A stretch of 64,000 nucleotides of DNA from Clostridia bacterium (GCA_018436095.1 JAHDMJ010000018.1:124001-188000), one strand, 5' to 3'. Positions 24,074-32,587 are shown, numbered from the stretch's first letter. Translations and numbers: made by a program. Notes: generated from the letters alone by a model not told the origin.

Positions 24074-26812
24074 ATGGAACAAAAATTTGCAGTCAGCGGC
24101 ATGACTTGTTCAGCCTGTTCAGCCCATGTGGAAAAAGCCGTAAAAAAGCTGGCCGGCGTTAAAGATGCCCGGGTTAATCTGCTGGCTAATTCTATGATAG
24201 TGGACTATGAGCCTGAGACTGTAGATCAGGAAGGGATTATTTCTGCCATAGAAAAGGCAGGCTACGGCGCCGAGGCCGTTAAAAGCCGCAGCGCCGAGAC
24301 CAAGGCTGCGGCAGTGGGGCCGAAAGCTGCTCAAGCTTTGACGGCAGAAGGCGATAGCCTTGATTTGGCCGCTGCCCGGCGGGAAAGACTGCAGGCCTTG
24401 GCTGCCGAAGGAGGCAGGAGCAAAGAAAAACCGAAAGCGGAGCATCAGGCCAAAGACAGGATGTCCGGCGAGATGAGGGAGATGCGGCGGCGGCTGGCGG
24501 TTTCTTTTATTTTTCTGATCCCGTTGTTTTATATTGCTATGGGTCATATGATGGGGCTGCCTTTGCCCGGCTTTCTCCATGGCCATCATAATGCCGCCAC
24601 TTTTGCTTTAGTTCAATTGCTGCTTTGTATACCGATTATCAGGGTCAATGAGAAATATTTTCGGGTGGGCTTTACCACTTTATTCCGGGGGGCGCCCAAT
24701 ATGGACTCCCTCATCGCTGTAGGTTCCACCGCCGCCATCGTTTATGGTATTTTTGCCCTGTTTCAGATCGGTTACGGTTTAGGCCACGGTGATGCCCCCC
24801 GGGTGGAGCAGTATATGATGGATTTGTATTTTGAGTCGGCGGCTATGATCCTGACTTTGATTACTTTAGGCAAATATTTGGAGACGAAATCCAAAGGCCG
24901 CACCGGTGAGGCCATCGCCCGGCTTTTAGACCTGGCGCCGGAGACGGCGGTGGTGGTTTTTGAAGGCCGGGAGTATGAGATACCAGTGGAGAGCGTGGAA
25001 CCCGGCGATATTTTGGCTTTGCGGCCCGGCGGCAAAGTACCGGTGGACGGTATCGTCGTTGAGGGCTTTAGCTCTTTGGACCAATCGGCTTTGACCGGTG
25101 AAAGCATACCCGTACCCAAGGGACCGGGAGACCAGATCAGTGCCGCTACCATCAATAAAGCCGGTTTTCTGCTTTTTGAGGCTCAACGGGTAGGGGACGA
25201 CACTACTTTGGCTCAAATTATTCGCCTGGTAGAAGAAGCGGGCGCTTCCAAGGCCCCCATTGCCCGGCTGGCAGATAAAATTTCCGGTATCTTTGTACCC
25301 ATTGTCATGGCTATTTCTGTCATTACCGGAGCGGTATGGCTGATTTCCGGAGCTACCTTGGAGTTTGCTTTATCCAACGCCGTAGCCGTATTGGTTATTT
25401 CCTGCCCCTGCGCTTTAGGGCTGGCCACACCGGTAGCCATCATGGTTGGCACCGGCCGGGGAGCGGAGCAGGGTATTTTGATCAAATCTGCCGAAGCTCT
25501 GGAGCGGGCCAGCTCCATTGATACCGTTGTACTGGACAAAACCGGCACCATTACGGAGGGCAAGCCGAAAGTCACCGATATTGTTGCTTTTGGGGCGACC
25601 GCCGAAAAGGAACTGTTGACATTAGGCGCTTCCTTAGAAAAGCCCTCGGAACATCCCTTGGCCGAGGCCATTGTTGAAGCCGGCCGGGCAGAGGAACTGC
25701 CGGTTTTGCCGGTGGAGGATTTCCAGGCCGTCTTTGGCCAGGGTATCGAAGGTACAATCGATGGCAAGCGTTATTGGGCCGGTAATCAACGGATGATGGA
25801 AGCTAAAGGCATTGACCTAACCGCCGGCGACGGTGCCAAAGGCCTTGCGGAGGCCAGCCGGCTGGCTCAGGGAGGTAAAACGCCTCTGTTCTTCGCCGGT
25901 GAAGCAGGGCTTATGGGTCTGATTGCAGTGGCTGACGTAGTGAAGGCCACCAGCGCCCGGGCTATCCAGTCGATGAAAGCCATGGGCATTGACCTGGTAT
26001 TGCTGACCGGTGATAATAAGCAAACGGCGGAAGCCGTCCGGCAGCAGCTGGGCATCGACCGGGTGGTGGCTGAGGTATTGCCTCAGGATAAGGAAAAAGA
26101 GATTCGCCTCCTTCAGGAAAAGGGACGGAAGGTAGCCATGGTAGGCGACGGCATCAACGACGCTCCTGCTTTGGCCCGGGCCGATGTGGGCATTGCCATT
26201 GGCGCCGGTACCGATGTGGCTATTGAATCGGCGGATATCGTACTGATGAAGAGCGACCTTTTGGATGGCGTTACGGCAATACAGCTTGCCAAAGCTTCCC
26301 TGCGCAATATCCGGCAAAACCTCTTTTGGGCTTTCTTTTACAATACCATCGGCATCCCTTTGGCTGCCGGCCTGTTTTACGGCTGGCTGGGCTGGAAGCT
26401 CAGTCCCATGTTTGCGGCGGCGGCCATGAGCTTCAGTTCCGTCAGCGTAGTGACCAATGCTTTGCGGCTGCGGTTTTTCAAACCGAAGTTCAGCGGCCAG
26501 GGCGGCGCTGTGATCCGGCAGAGCCAAGAGACGGAGCCGGCAGGCATTAAGGAGAGCGAGCCCGTTAATATAGCCAAAGACAACGAAGTAAAAGGAGGAA
26601 GTAACATGATGAAACAAATGGAGATCGAAGGAATGAGCTGCAGCCATTGCTCCGGCCGGGTTGAGAAGGCGCTGAACGGCATCGCCGGCGTGAAAGCTAC
26701 GGTGGATCTGGAGAAGAAAACAGCCACGGTGGAAATGGAGAGCCCCGTCGATGACCAGGTGCTGAAAGCTGCCGTAGAAGATGCAGGTTATGAAGTGGTT
26801 GCTATTCGGTAA
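24074..26812 (+). CDS. copA: Copper-exporting P1B-type ATPase with C-terminal CopZ-like domain
   Basis: A 912-residue Cu(I) exporter. Order: heavy-metal-associated (HMA) domain with GMTCSAC at residues 8-14; a 60-residue charged linker; membrane segments; ALTGES actuator; SCPCALG membrane metal site near 443; DKTGT phosphorylation site near 488; SEHPLA; GDGINDAPAL; and the C-terminal NAVAV/FSSVSVVTNALR region of CopA. A second HMA domain (from 845, GMSCSHC) is fused at the C-terminus, unusual for bacterial CopA. ATG 24074 follows GAGGTG; the long upstream extension of the frame is rejected for lack of a site. Next gene is csoR. Confidence 0.93.
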   Translation: MEQKFAVSGMTCSACSAHVEKAVKKLAGVKDARVNLLANSMIVDYEPETVDQEGIISAIEKAGYGAEAVKSRSAETKAAAVGPKAAQALTAEGDSLDLAAARRERLQALAAEGGRSKEKPKAEHQAKDRMSGEMREMRRRLAVSFIFLIPLFYIAMGHMMGLPLPGFLHGHHNAATFALVQLLLCIPIIRVNEKYFRVGFTTLFRGAPNMDSLIAVGSTAAIVYGIFALFQIGYGLGHGDAPRVEQYMMDLYFESAAMILTLITLGKYLETKSKGRTGEAIARLLDLAPETAVVVFEGREYEIPVESVEPGDILALRPGGKVPVDGIVVEGFSSLDQSALTGESIPVPKGPGDQISAATINKAGFLLFEAQRVGDDTTLAQIIRLVEEAGASKAPIARLADKISGIFVPIVMAISVITGAVWLISGATLEFALSNAVAVLVISCPCALGLATPVAIMVGTGRGAEQGILIKSAEALERASSIDTVVLDKTGTITEGKPKVTDIVAFGATAEKELLTLGASLEKPSEHPLAEAIVEAGRAEELPVLPVEDFQAVFGQGIEGTIDGKRYWAGNQRMMEAKGIDLTAGDGAKGLAEASRLAQGGKTPLFFAGEAGLMGLIAVADVVKATSARAIQSMKAMGIDLVLLTGDNKQTAEAVRQQLGIDRVVAEVLPQDKEKEIRLLQEKGRKVAMVGDGINDAPALARADVGIAIGAGTDVAIESADIVLMKSDLLDGVTAIQLAKASLRNIRQNLFWAFFYNTIGIPLAAGLFYGWLGWKLSPMFAAAAMSFSSVSVVTNALRLRFFKPKFSGQGGAVIRQSQETEPAGIKESEPVNIAKDNEVKGGSNMMKQMEIEGMSCSHCSGRVEKALNGIAGVKATVDLEKKTATVEMESPVDDQVLKAAVEDAGYEVVAIR
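26591..26812 (+). CDS. Possible internally initiated copper chaperone (CopZ) within copA
   Basis: Inside copA, AAAGGAGG at 26590-26597 is followed 8 bases later by ATG 26606 in the same frame. Translation from there would give a free 68-residue HMA protein (MMKQMEIEGMSCSHC onward) of the size of CopZ. The ribosome site is stronger than that of copA itself. It could be a remnant of two fused genes or a working second start. Only sequence evidence is available. Confidence 0.55.
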   Translation, partial: KGGSNMMKQMEIEGMSCSHCSGRVEKALNGIAGVKATVDLEKKTATVEMESPVDDQVLKAAVEDAGYEVVAIR

Positions 26813-26834
26813 AGGGAAAAACAAGAGGGAGTTA

Positions 26835-27110
26835 ATGATGAGGGCAAAACGTGAAATGATTGACCGGCTGTTAAAAACGGCCCGGGGCCAGTTGGATGGC
26901 TTGCTTAAGATGGTGGAGGAAGACCGCTATTGCATTGATATCTCCAATCAGCTAATGGCTACGGAGTCCATACTGCGCAAGGCTAACCGGGAGGTTTTGA
27001 AAGCCCATGTGGAGCACTGTCTGAAAGAGGCTTTTGCTTCAGGGGATCCATTAATCGAGCAGGCCAAGATGGCCGAGGTTAATGAAATATTGGATAAGCT
27101 GGCCAAGTGA
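26835..27110 (+). CDS. csoR: Copper-sensing transcriptional repressor CsoR
   Basis: A 91-residue four-helix repressor of the CsoR/RcnR (DUF156) family. The Cu(I) ligands of true CsoR are present: Cys in RYCIDI and His-x3-Cys in HVEHCLKEA. The start ATG 26835 (or 26838) follows GAGGGAG; the upstream extension overlaps copA and is unlikely. It lies 22 bases after copA and probably represses it through the CACCCC/GGGGTG site. Confidence 0.92.
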   Translation: MMRAKREMIDRLLKTARGQLDGLLKMVEEDRYCIDISNQLMATESILRKANREVLKAHVEHCLKEAFASGDPLIEQAKMAEVNEILDKLAK

Positions 27111-27132
27111 GCCGGCGAAGTTGGCTGAGAAC

Positions 27133-27170
27133 AAAGGCCGGGCGAAGCAATTGACAAGCCCGGCCTTTAG
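27133..27170 (+). terminator. Probable terminator after csoR
   Basis: AAAGGCCGGGC pairs perfectly with GCCCGGCCTTT across 14 bases. The T tail is only three bases. Confidence 0.6.
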
Positions 27171-27254
27171 GCTTAAACTAAAGGCAGCAGCCAGGCGGAT
27201 GAGTTTCGGCCGGCCGGTTTGCTTATGTTATTTAGCTATGTTTAGGGGGGATCG

Positions 27255-27662
27255 ATGTTGACCAGGCAGGCAGCGGAAAGGTCCTATTTGCCTCATGATC
27301 ACGGCCAGGATGCGGAAAAGATCCTGGCGTCCATGCCGGGGGCCGGAGCCTTCCAGCGGGTGGCGGAGACTTTTCAGTTAATCAGCGACAGTACCAGGCT
27401 GAGGATTCTGTGGATTTTATGCCATAGCGAGCAATGCGTATGCAACATAGCCGCCGCCATCAATATGAGCGCCCCGGCGGTATCCCATCATTTAAAGATG
27501 CTGAAGCATTCCGGTTTGATCGGCAACCGCCGCATCGGCAAAGAGATTCATTATACCTTAGCTGATACGGCGGAAGCTGAGTTAGTCCATAAGATTATTG
27601 ATGATATTTTTATGATCAAGTGCCCCACGCCCGCAGGCCGCAAGCACTGCGGCGACGAGTAA
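27255..27662 (+). CDS. ArsR/SmtB family metal-responsive repressor
   Basis: A 135-residue winged-helix regulator. The helix-turn-helix is CVCNIAAAINMSAPAVSHHLKMLKHSGLI, with a Cys pair in EQCVCNI like the alpha-3 metal site of CadC. The C-terminal helix DTAEAELVHKIIDDI carries Asp and His in the alpha-5 site pattern of SmtB/CzrA. An N-terminal His/Asp stretch (PHDHGQD) could also bind metal. It lies upstream of a zinc/cadmium-type ATPase, whose promoter has a palindrome suitable for such a repressor. GGGGGG precedes the ATG. Confidence 0.88.
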   Translation: MLTRQAAERSYLPHDHGQDAEKILASMPGAGAFQRVAETFQLISDSTRLRILWILCHSEQCVCNIAAAINMSAPAVSHHLKMLKHSGLIGNRRIGKEIHYTLADTAEAELVHKIIDDIFMIKCPTPAGRKHCGDE

Positions 27663-27763
27663 TAAGGCTTCGGCGGGCGGTGCATATTCGGACTCCCTTA
27701 GGAATAGATATTTAGCGCAGGCCAAGGCATGTGCAGGATTCCGGATGAGGGAGGACGATAGAT

Positions 27764-27904
27764 ATGGAGGCTTTATTGGAAAGCTGCCTTACGGCGGCAG
27801 CGGCGGAGCAGTTATATGAGCGGTTTGGACTGACCTTTGAGGTAGGAGAGGGCAAGATATACGGTTTGTTTATTGAATATAGGGTGGGTAGTATGAGAAA
27901 GTAA
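27764..27904 (+). CDS. Small protein of unknown function (46 aa)
   Basis: A 47-codon frame with a good ribosome site (GAGGGAGGA, 8 bases before ATG 27764). The peptide starts MEALLESCLTAAAAEQLYER and continues FGLTFEVGEGKIYG before a basic tail. It has no membrane segment. I do not recognise the family, but the compact start, site and position between the ArsR gene and the zinc/cadmium ATPase make it a credible gene. Confidence 0.5.
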   Translation: MEALLESCLTAAAAEQLYERFGLTFEVGEGKIYGLFIEYRVGSMRK

Positions 27905-27959
27905 AGAGGGCCTGGCCATTAAAGGACCGGCTTCAAATGAAAGTCGCAAATGCTCTGGA

Positions 27960-27992
27960 TAGGGACTGTCTCAAATGGCAGTCCTTTTTCTA
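27960..27992 (+). terminator. Terminator upstream of the split ZntA operon
   Basis: GGGACTG and CAGTCCT pair across a 10-base loop and are followed by TTTTTC. Confidence 0.7.
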
Positions 27993-28033
27993 TTGTGGAT
28001 TTAAATTTCAATTAAGTATTTGTTTAATCGATG

Positions 28034-28087
28034 TTGACAAATGCGGCAGCTCAGCATATAATGAGGATAATTAAACGAACGTTTAAT
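28034..28087 (+). promoter_or_regulatory. Consensus promoter with candidate ArsR-family operator
   Basis: TTGACA (28034-28039) and TATAAT (28057-28062) are separated by 17 bases, a perfect sigma-A promoter. Eight bases downstream is the palindrome ATTAAACG-AA-CGTTTAAT (28070-28087), and related TTTAAT half-sites lie on both sides. It is placed for repression by the ArsR-type regulator encoded 0.4 kb upstream. Confidence 0.75.
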
Positions 28088-28146
28088 CAAATGAAGGTTT
28101 AATTAAATATTGATTTATCTAAATCTAAAATAGAGGAGGCTTACTC

Positions 28147-28365
28147 ATGAAAAAGGTTTACAAAATGGAAGACTTGAGCTGCGCCCATTGCGCCGCCAAA
28201 ATGGAAGATGCTATTAGCAAGCTGGAGGGTGTGGAAAGCGCCAGCGTGAATTTCGTAACCCAGAAGCTGACGATTAATGCCGCTGAAAATCTCATTGATT
28301 CCATTCTGGAGCAGGCCAGAAAAATTGTCAGCAAGATAGAGCCGGATTGCGTAATCCTTTCGTAA
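28147..28365 (+). CDS. Free heavy-metal-associated (HMA) domain protein
   Basis: A 72-residue single HMA domain with the CxxC site in EDLSCAHCAAKMED. It precedes a P-type ATPase that lacks its own N-terminal HMA domain, so it probably delivers metal to it or acts as its detached metal-binding domain. AGAGGAGG lies before the ATG. The C-terminal Cys in EPDCVILS is an extra potential ligand. Confidence 0.85.
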   Translation: MKKVYKMEDLSCAHCAAKMEDAISKLEGVESASVNFVTQKLTINAAENLIDSILEQARKIVSKIEPDCVILS

Positions 28366-28402
28366 ATCATTAGCATAAAAGTAAGTTCCCTAAAGGATAT
28401 AT

Positions 28403-28452
28403 AGATTCTGCAAGAAATGTACGGGATGCTGCATTGAGGCAGAATCTTTTTT
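28403..28452 (+). terminator. Intercistronic terminator/attenuator before zntA
   Basis: AGATTCTGC pairs with GCAGAATCT across a 27-base loop and is followed by six T, 14 bases before the ATPase start. It would lower ATPase expression relative to the HMA protein. Confidence 0.7.
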
Positions 28453-28466
28453 ATAGAGGTGGAGAA

Positions 28467-30377
28467 ATGACGAAGAAACAAAAGAAACAGCTATATAAAA
28501 TCCTGGCCGCCGCGGCGCTGTATGTCCTTGGTATACTGCTGCCGGCAGACGAAAGGATTCTTATTGTCATCTATCTGGTCAGTTACTTGATTGCCGGCGG
28601 TGACGTACTGCTAAGGGCTGCCGGCAACATCAGGCGGGGACAGGTTTTTGATGAAAACTTCCTCATGACCATTGCCACCATTGGCGCTCTGATTTTGGGT
28701 GAATACCGGGAAGGTATTGCCGTTATGCTATTCTATCAGGTGGGAGAGCTTTTCCAGTCTGTGGCGGTGAGCAAGTCCAGAAAATCCATTGCCGACTTGA
28801 TGGATATCCGGCCGGACCACGCCAATATTATGCGGGAAGACCAATGGATTGAAGTTGACCCGGAAGAGGTGCAGGTAGGAGAAATTATCCTGATTAAGCC
28901 CGGCGAACGGGTACCCTTGGACGGTGTGATTACAGAAGGCAATTCTACGCTAGATACCTCGGCCCTTACCGGGGAGTCAGTGCCCCGGGAAGTCCTGCCG
29001 GGCAATGAAATTTTCAGCGGCTGCATCAACTTAAACGGCAGGCTGATGATGCGGGTAAGCAAAGAGTTTGAGCAATCCACAGTGGCCAGAATTTTGGATC
29101 TGGTGGAGAATGCCAGCGGCAAAAAAGCCAATATGGAAAGCTTTATTACCCGTTTTGCCAGATACTACACGCCGGCGGTGGTTATCGTTGCCGCTTGCCT
29201 GGCCGTATTGCCTCCTTTGGTACTTCCGGGGGCCCAGTTCAGCGACTGGGTCTATCGGGCCCTGACCTTTTTGGTTATTTCTTGCCCCTGCGCTTTGGTT
29301 ATCTCCATTCCGTTAAGCTTTTTCGGAGGATTGGGAGGCTCTTCCCGGCAGGGCGTACTGGTGAAGGGCGGCAACTACCTGGAAGCCTTGGCTGCCGCTG
29401 AAATTGTTGTCTTTGATAAAACCGGTACCTTGACGAAGGGAACCTTTGAGGTGGCGGAAATTGTACCGGCCGCCCTGCCGGAAGCTATGGCTATTTCCGC
29501 GGCTCAATTGCTGGAGCTGGCGGCTTTGGGAGAAAGCTATTCTACCCATCCGATTTCCCAGTCTTTGCGCCGGGCTTATGGCAAAGAGCCTGATTTGGCA
29601 AGACTCGGCCAGGTTCAGGAAATACCGGGCTACGGTATAGAGGCGGAAATTGACGGCGCCGCCGTTTATATCGGCAACGAAAAAATGATGGCGGAGAAAG
29701 CCGGCGTCCAATTGCCGGAAAGCCCTGCCGGCACTTTAGTACACGTAGCCAAACAGGGGGTTTATGCCGGCTATATTCTAATTGAGGATCAGATCAAAGA
29801 AGATGCGGCAGCGGCCATTGCCAGCCTGAAGGCTTGCGGCATCAAAAAAACGGTGATGCTTACCGGCGACAATGACGCCATCGGCAAGAAAGTGGCGGCT
29901 CAATTGGGCATCAGCCAGGTCTTTACCCAGCTTTTGCCGGCGGACAAAGTAGATAAGCTGGAGCTTTTGCTGGCGGAAAAATCCCCCAAGGGCAAGCTGG
30001 TCTTTGTTGGGGACGGCATCAATGACGCTCCGGTACTGGCCCGGGCCGATGTGGGCGTGGCCATGGGGGCCTTGGGCAGTGATGCGGCTATTGAAGCCGC
30101 CGACGTGGTGATCATGAACGACGAGCCTTCCAAGCTGGCCACCGCCATTGCCGTTGCCCGCAAAACCATTGGCATTGCCAAACAAAATACGGTTTTCGCC
30201 TTGGGCGTCAAGGGCCTGGTTTTAATATTGGGGGCTATGGGCATGGCCAGCATGTGGGCGGCTGTATTTGCCGATGTGGGTGTGTCGGTCTTGGCAATTC
30301 TCAACGCTATTCGGGCGCTGAACATTGCAAAGGAAAAAGCGGTGGTTAAGCCTATAGAGGCTGATTCTCTGATTTGA
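28467..30377 (+). CDS. zntA: Zinc/cadmium/lead-type P1B ATPase lacking N-terminal HMA domain
   Basis: A 636-residue heavy-metal translocating ATPase. It shows TSALTGESVP, the membrane motif SCPCAL near 273, DKTGTLTKG near 316, STHPIS, MLTGDN and VGDGINDAPVLARADVGVAMG. The last membrane pair holds ADVGVSVLAILNA, the Asp of the Zn/Cd/Pb subgroup, which separates it from CopA. The metal-binding domain is instead the separate gene upstream. Start ATG 28467 follows GGTGGAG; an in-frame ATG at 28434 overlaps the terminator stem. Confidence 0.92.
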   Translation: MTKKQKKQLYKILAAAALYVLGILLPADERILIVIYLVSYLIAGGDVLLRAAGNIRRGQVFDENFLMTIATIGALILGEYREGIAVMLFYQVGELFQSVAVSKSRKSIADLMDIRPDHANIMREDQWIEVDPEEVQVGEIILIKPGERVPLDGVITEGNSTLDTSALTGESVPREVLPGNEIFSGCINLNGRLMMRVSKEFEQSTVARILDLVENASGKKANMESFITRFARYYTPAVVIVAACLAVLPPLVLPGAQFSDWVYRALTFLVISCPCALVISIPLSFFGGLGGSSRQGVLVKGGNYLEALAAAEIVVFDKTGTLTKGTFEVAEIVPAALPEAMAISAAQLLELAALGESYSTHPISQSLRRAYGKEPDLARLGQVQEIPGYGIEAEIDGAAVYIGNEKMMAEKAGVQLPESPAGTLVHVAKQGVYAGYILIEDQIKEDAAAAIASLKACGIKKTVMLTGDNDAIGKKVAAQLGISQVFTQLLPADKVDKLELLLAEKSPKGKLVFVGDGINDAPVLARADVGVAMGALGSDAAIEAADVVIMNDEPSKLATAIAVARKTIGIAKQNTVFALGVKGLVLILGAMGMASMWAAVFADVGVSVLAILNAIRALNIAKEKAVVKPIEADSLI

Positions 30378-30402
30378 CAAATAGAAACTGGTATGATAAA
30401 TT
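30374..30402 (+). promoter_or_regulatory. Promoter of the glycine riboswitch/symporter unit
   Basis: TTGACA (30374-30379) and TAAATT (30397-30402) are 17 bases apart. The -35 overlaps the zntA stop codon. The riboswitch starts about 20 bases downstream. Confidence 0.55.
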
Positions 30403-30419
30403 AACTTCTACAATTAAAT

Positions 30420-30612
30420 CTGGACAGATGAAGCGCGCAGGAAAGTAACCATATCAGGTTTGCCGAAGGAGTAACACTCTCAGGTGTCCCTCAGGGGATG
30501 AAGACTGTGCGCGGATGTGACTCTGGAGAAGCTCGATTATGAGTGCCGAAGGTGCAACACGGAATGCAATTCCGTTAATCTCTCAGGCAAAAGGACAGAG
30601 GCGAAACCGTTC
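30420..30612 (+). ncRNA. Glycine riboswitch (tandem, first aptamer divergent)
   Basis: The second aptamer is textbook: CTGGAGAAG, GTGCCGAAGGTGCAAC, then CTCTCAGGCAAAAGGACAGA (30580-30599). The first aptamer is less canonical but keeps GCCGAAGGAGTAAC and CTCTCAGGTGTCCC, and is closed by GCGCGCA...TGTGCGCG arms. The pair precedes a terminator and an alanine/glycine:cation symporter, a known target class for this riboswitch. Confidence 0.92.
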
Positions 30613-30664
30613 CGCCGGACTGCGTAGAATTACGCATCCGGTGGACGTTTCTGCTGTTTTTGTC

Positions 30665-30698
30665 GGATCGTGGCTTTCTCCACGATCTATTTTTTTGT
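30665..30698 (+). terminator. Expression-platform terminator of the glycine riboswitch
   Basis: GATCGTGG pairs with CCACGATC across a 6-base loop, followed by TATTTTTTTG. It ends 19 bases before the symporter start. A separate hairpin at 30613-30642 (CCGGACTGCGTA and TACGCATCCGG) may be part of the switch. Confidence 0.9.
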
Positions 30699-30716
30699 CC
30701 AAAGGAGAGAGTAATT

Positions 30717-32144
30717 ATGTTACAGCAGTTAGAAACAACTCTTTACCCCCTGGTGGCGGCCATCAATACCTACTTATCCAGCTATGTTTTGGTTTTTTTA
30801 TTGGTTGCGGTAGGTCTGTGGTACACTATTTCTACTGGTTTTATCCAAATTCGCTGCTTCGGTGAGGGAATGAAAAAAGTATTTGGCAATCTCTCATTGC
30901 GCGGAGGCAAGCAGGCCAGCGGTATGAGCTCTTTTCAAGCATTGACCACCGCTATCGCCGCCCAGGTGGGTACCGGCAACATCGTGGGTGCTTCCGGAGC
31001 TATTTTAACCGGCGGACCCGGCGCTATTTTCTGGATGTGGATCATTGCTTTTCTGGGAATGGCAACCATCTACGCCGAGGCAACCTTGGCAATAAAGACC
31101 CGTATCACCGATCAAGACGGCACTATCCATGGCGGCCCGGTCTATTATATTACCACCGCCTTTCAGGGGACTTTCGGCAAATTTCTGGCCGGCTTCTTTG
31201 CCTTTGCCATTATTTTAGCCTTGGGTTTTATGGGCTGCATGGTGCAATCCAATTCCATCGGCTCCACCTTTGAAACCGCATTTGGCCTTCCAACCTGGAT
31301 AATTGGCGTTATACTTGTTGTTATCTGCGGCATTATCTTTCTGGGCGGTGTACAGCGGCTGGCTGCTGTCACAGAAAAGCTTGTCCCCCTTATGGCGGCT
31401 GTGTTCTTACTGGGAGGCCTGGCTGTTCTGATCGTCCGTATACAGTATCTTCCGGCCTCCTTTGGCATGATCTTCCGGTATGCTTTTCAGCCTCAGGCTA
31501 TCATCGGCGGCAGCTTTGGCTATGCGCTGAAAACTGCCATCAGCCAAGGGGCTAAGCGGGGGCTTTTTTCCAACGAGGCCGGTATGGGGTCCACCCCCCA
31601 TGCCCATGCCCAGGCCAACGTACAAAATCCCCATGACCAGGGTGTTGTGGCGATGATTGGTGTGTTTATCGATACCTTTGTGGTGCTAACCCTAAACGCC
31701 TTGGTGGTCATCTCCACCCTGTACACCAGCGACGGCATCCTGGCCAGCGGCATAATTCCGGAAGGCGTCAATAAAGCCAATCTGGCTCAGACTGCCTTTG
31801 GAACCGTTATGGGTGAAGGGCCGGGTGCTGTATTTGTAGCTGTTTGTTTGTTCTTTTTTGCATTCTCCACTGTACTGAGCTGGAATTTGTTCGGCAAAAT
31901 CAACGTGATCTACCTCTTTGGAAAAAAGGCGTCTGCCGTATACTCGGTGATTGCGTTAGTCTTTATTTTTGCCGGAACTCTTATGTCAAACGATCTGGTG
32001 TGGGAGCTGACCGACATGTTCAACAACCTGATGGTTCTCCCCAACGCTCTCGCTTTGTTTGCCCTAACCCGTATAGTTGTGCAGATTTCTAAAAGCAAGA
32101 CAGATAAAAAGCCCCTTGACCGTAAAATGAAGCTGAACAACTAA
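30717..32144 (+). CDS. Alanine/glycine:cation symporter (AGCS family)
   Basis: A 475-residue sodium-coupled amino acid transporter with about eleven membrane segments. Family signatures are FQALTTAIAAQVGTGNIVGA, GGPGAIFWMW, and SNEAGMGSTPHAHA. ATG 30717 follows AAAGGAGAGAG. The glycine riboswitch strongly suggests glycine as substrate; whether glycine turns the gene on or off depends on whether the cell uses it for uptake or efflux, which the sequence does not settle. Confidence 0.92.
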   Translation: MLQQLETTLYPLVAAINTYLSSYVLVFLLVAVGLWYTISTGFIQIRCFGEGMKKVFGNLSLRGGKQASGMSSFQALTTAIAAQVGTGNIVGASGAILTGGPGAIFWMWIIAFLGMATIYAEATLAIKTRITDQDGTIHGGPVYYITTAFQGTFGKFLAGFFAFAIILALGFMGCMVQSNSIGSTFETAFGLPTWIIGVILVVICGIIFLGGVQRLAAVTEKLVPLMAAVFLLGGLAVLIVRIQYLPASFGMIFRYAFQPQAIIGGSFGYALKTAISQGAKRGLFSNEAGMGSTPHAHAQANVQNPHDQGVVAMIGVFIDTFVVLTLNALVVISTLYTSDGILASGIIPEGVNKANLAQTAFGTVMGEGPGAVFVAVCLFFFAFSTVLSWNLFGKINVIYLFGKKASAVYSVIALVFIFAGTLMSNDLVWELTDMFNNLMVLPNALALFALTRIVVQISKSKTDKKPLDRKMKLNN

Positions 32145-32275
32145 AGGGATAAACTTATCGCAATTTTTGATTAATATTATTTTAAAATTGACAAAACTAT
32201 CAGTAAAGAGTAGCATAGTAACAATAGGATACAATTTTTACCGCCTGAGGTTTTCTTTTGCAAAAGGAAATATGG

Positions 32276-32587
32276 ATGAGGGGAAGGATCGCCGAGTCTA
32301 TGGAAATATCTGAATGCTGCGAGAAATATGCACTCCGTAATAGCGTAGAGGAATTAATTCTTGCCAAAACAAAATCAATCATGTCCAGATTAAACATGTG
32401 TCAGTGCGAGAAATGTTTTTTAGACACTTGTGCTCTGGTGTTAAACAAATTGCCGCCAAAGTACGTGACCACGGACAAAGGCTGTTTAATGGCCAAAGTG
32501 CCGGCAATGGATGCCAGAAACGAGCTGGAACTGGCCATCCTGATCACCCAATGCGCTAAAATGGTGCGGGACAATCCTTGCCACTAA
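32276..32587 (+). CDS. comFB: ComFB family protein
   Basis: A 103-residue protein matching late-competence ComFB: NSVEELILAKTKSIM, MCQCEKCFLDTCALVLNKLPPKYVTTDKG with four Cys that form a zinc site, and a C-terminal helix LAILITQCAKMVRDNPCH. Relatives in cyanobacteria have been reported as cyclic dinucleotide receptors; that role is not shown by this sequence. ATG 32276 follows AAAGGAA at 7 bases; ATG 32300 is an alternative. No comFA or comFC is adjacent. Confidence 0.85.
   Translation: MRGRIAESMEISECCEKYALRNSVEELILAKTKSIMSRLNMCQCEKCFLDTCALVLNKLPPKYVTTDKGCLMAKVPAMDARNELELAILITQCAKMVRDNPCH

Noticed and set aside
25817-26824. Long minus-strand ORF (335 codons) over the copA 3' half
   Set aside because: Antisense to conserved P-type ATPase motifs; no family resemblance and no ribosome site.
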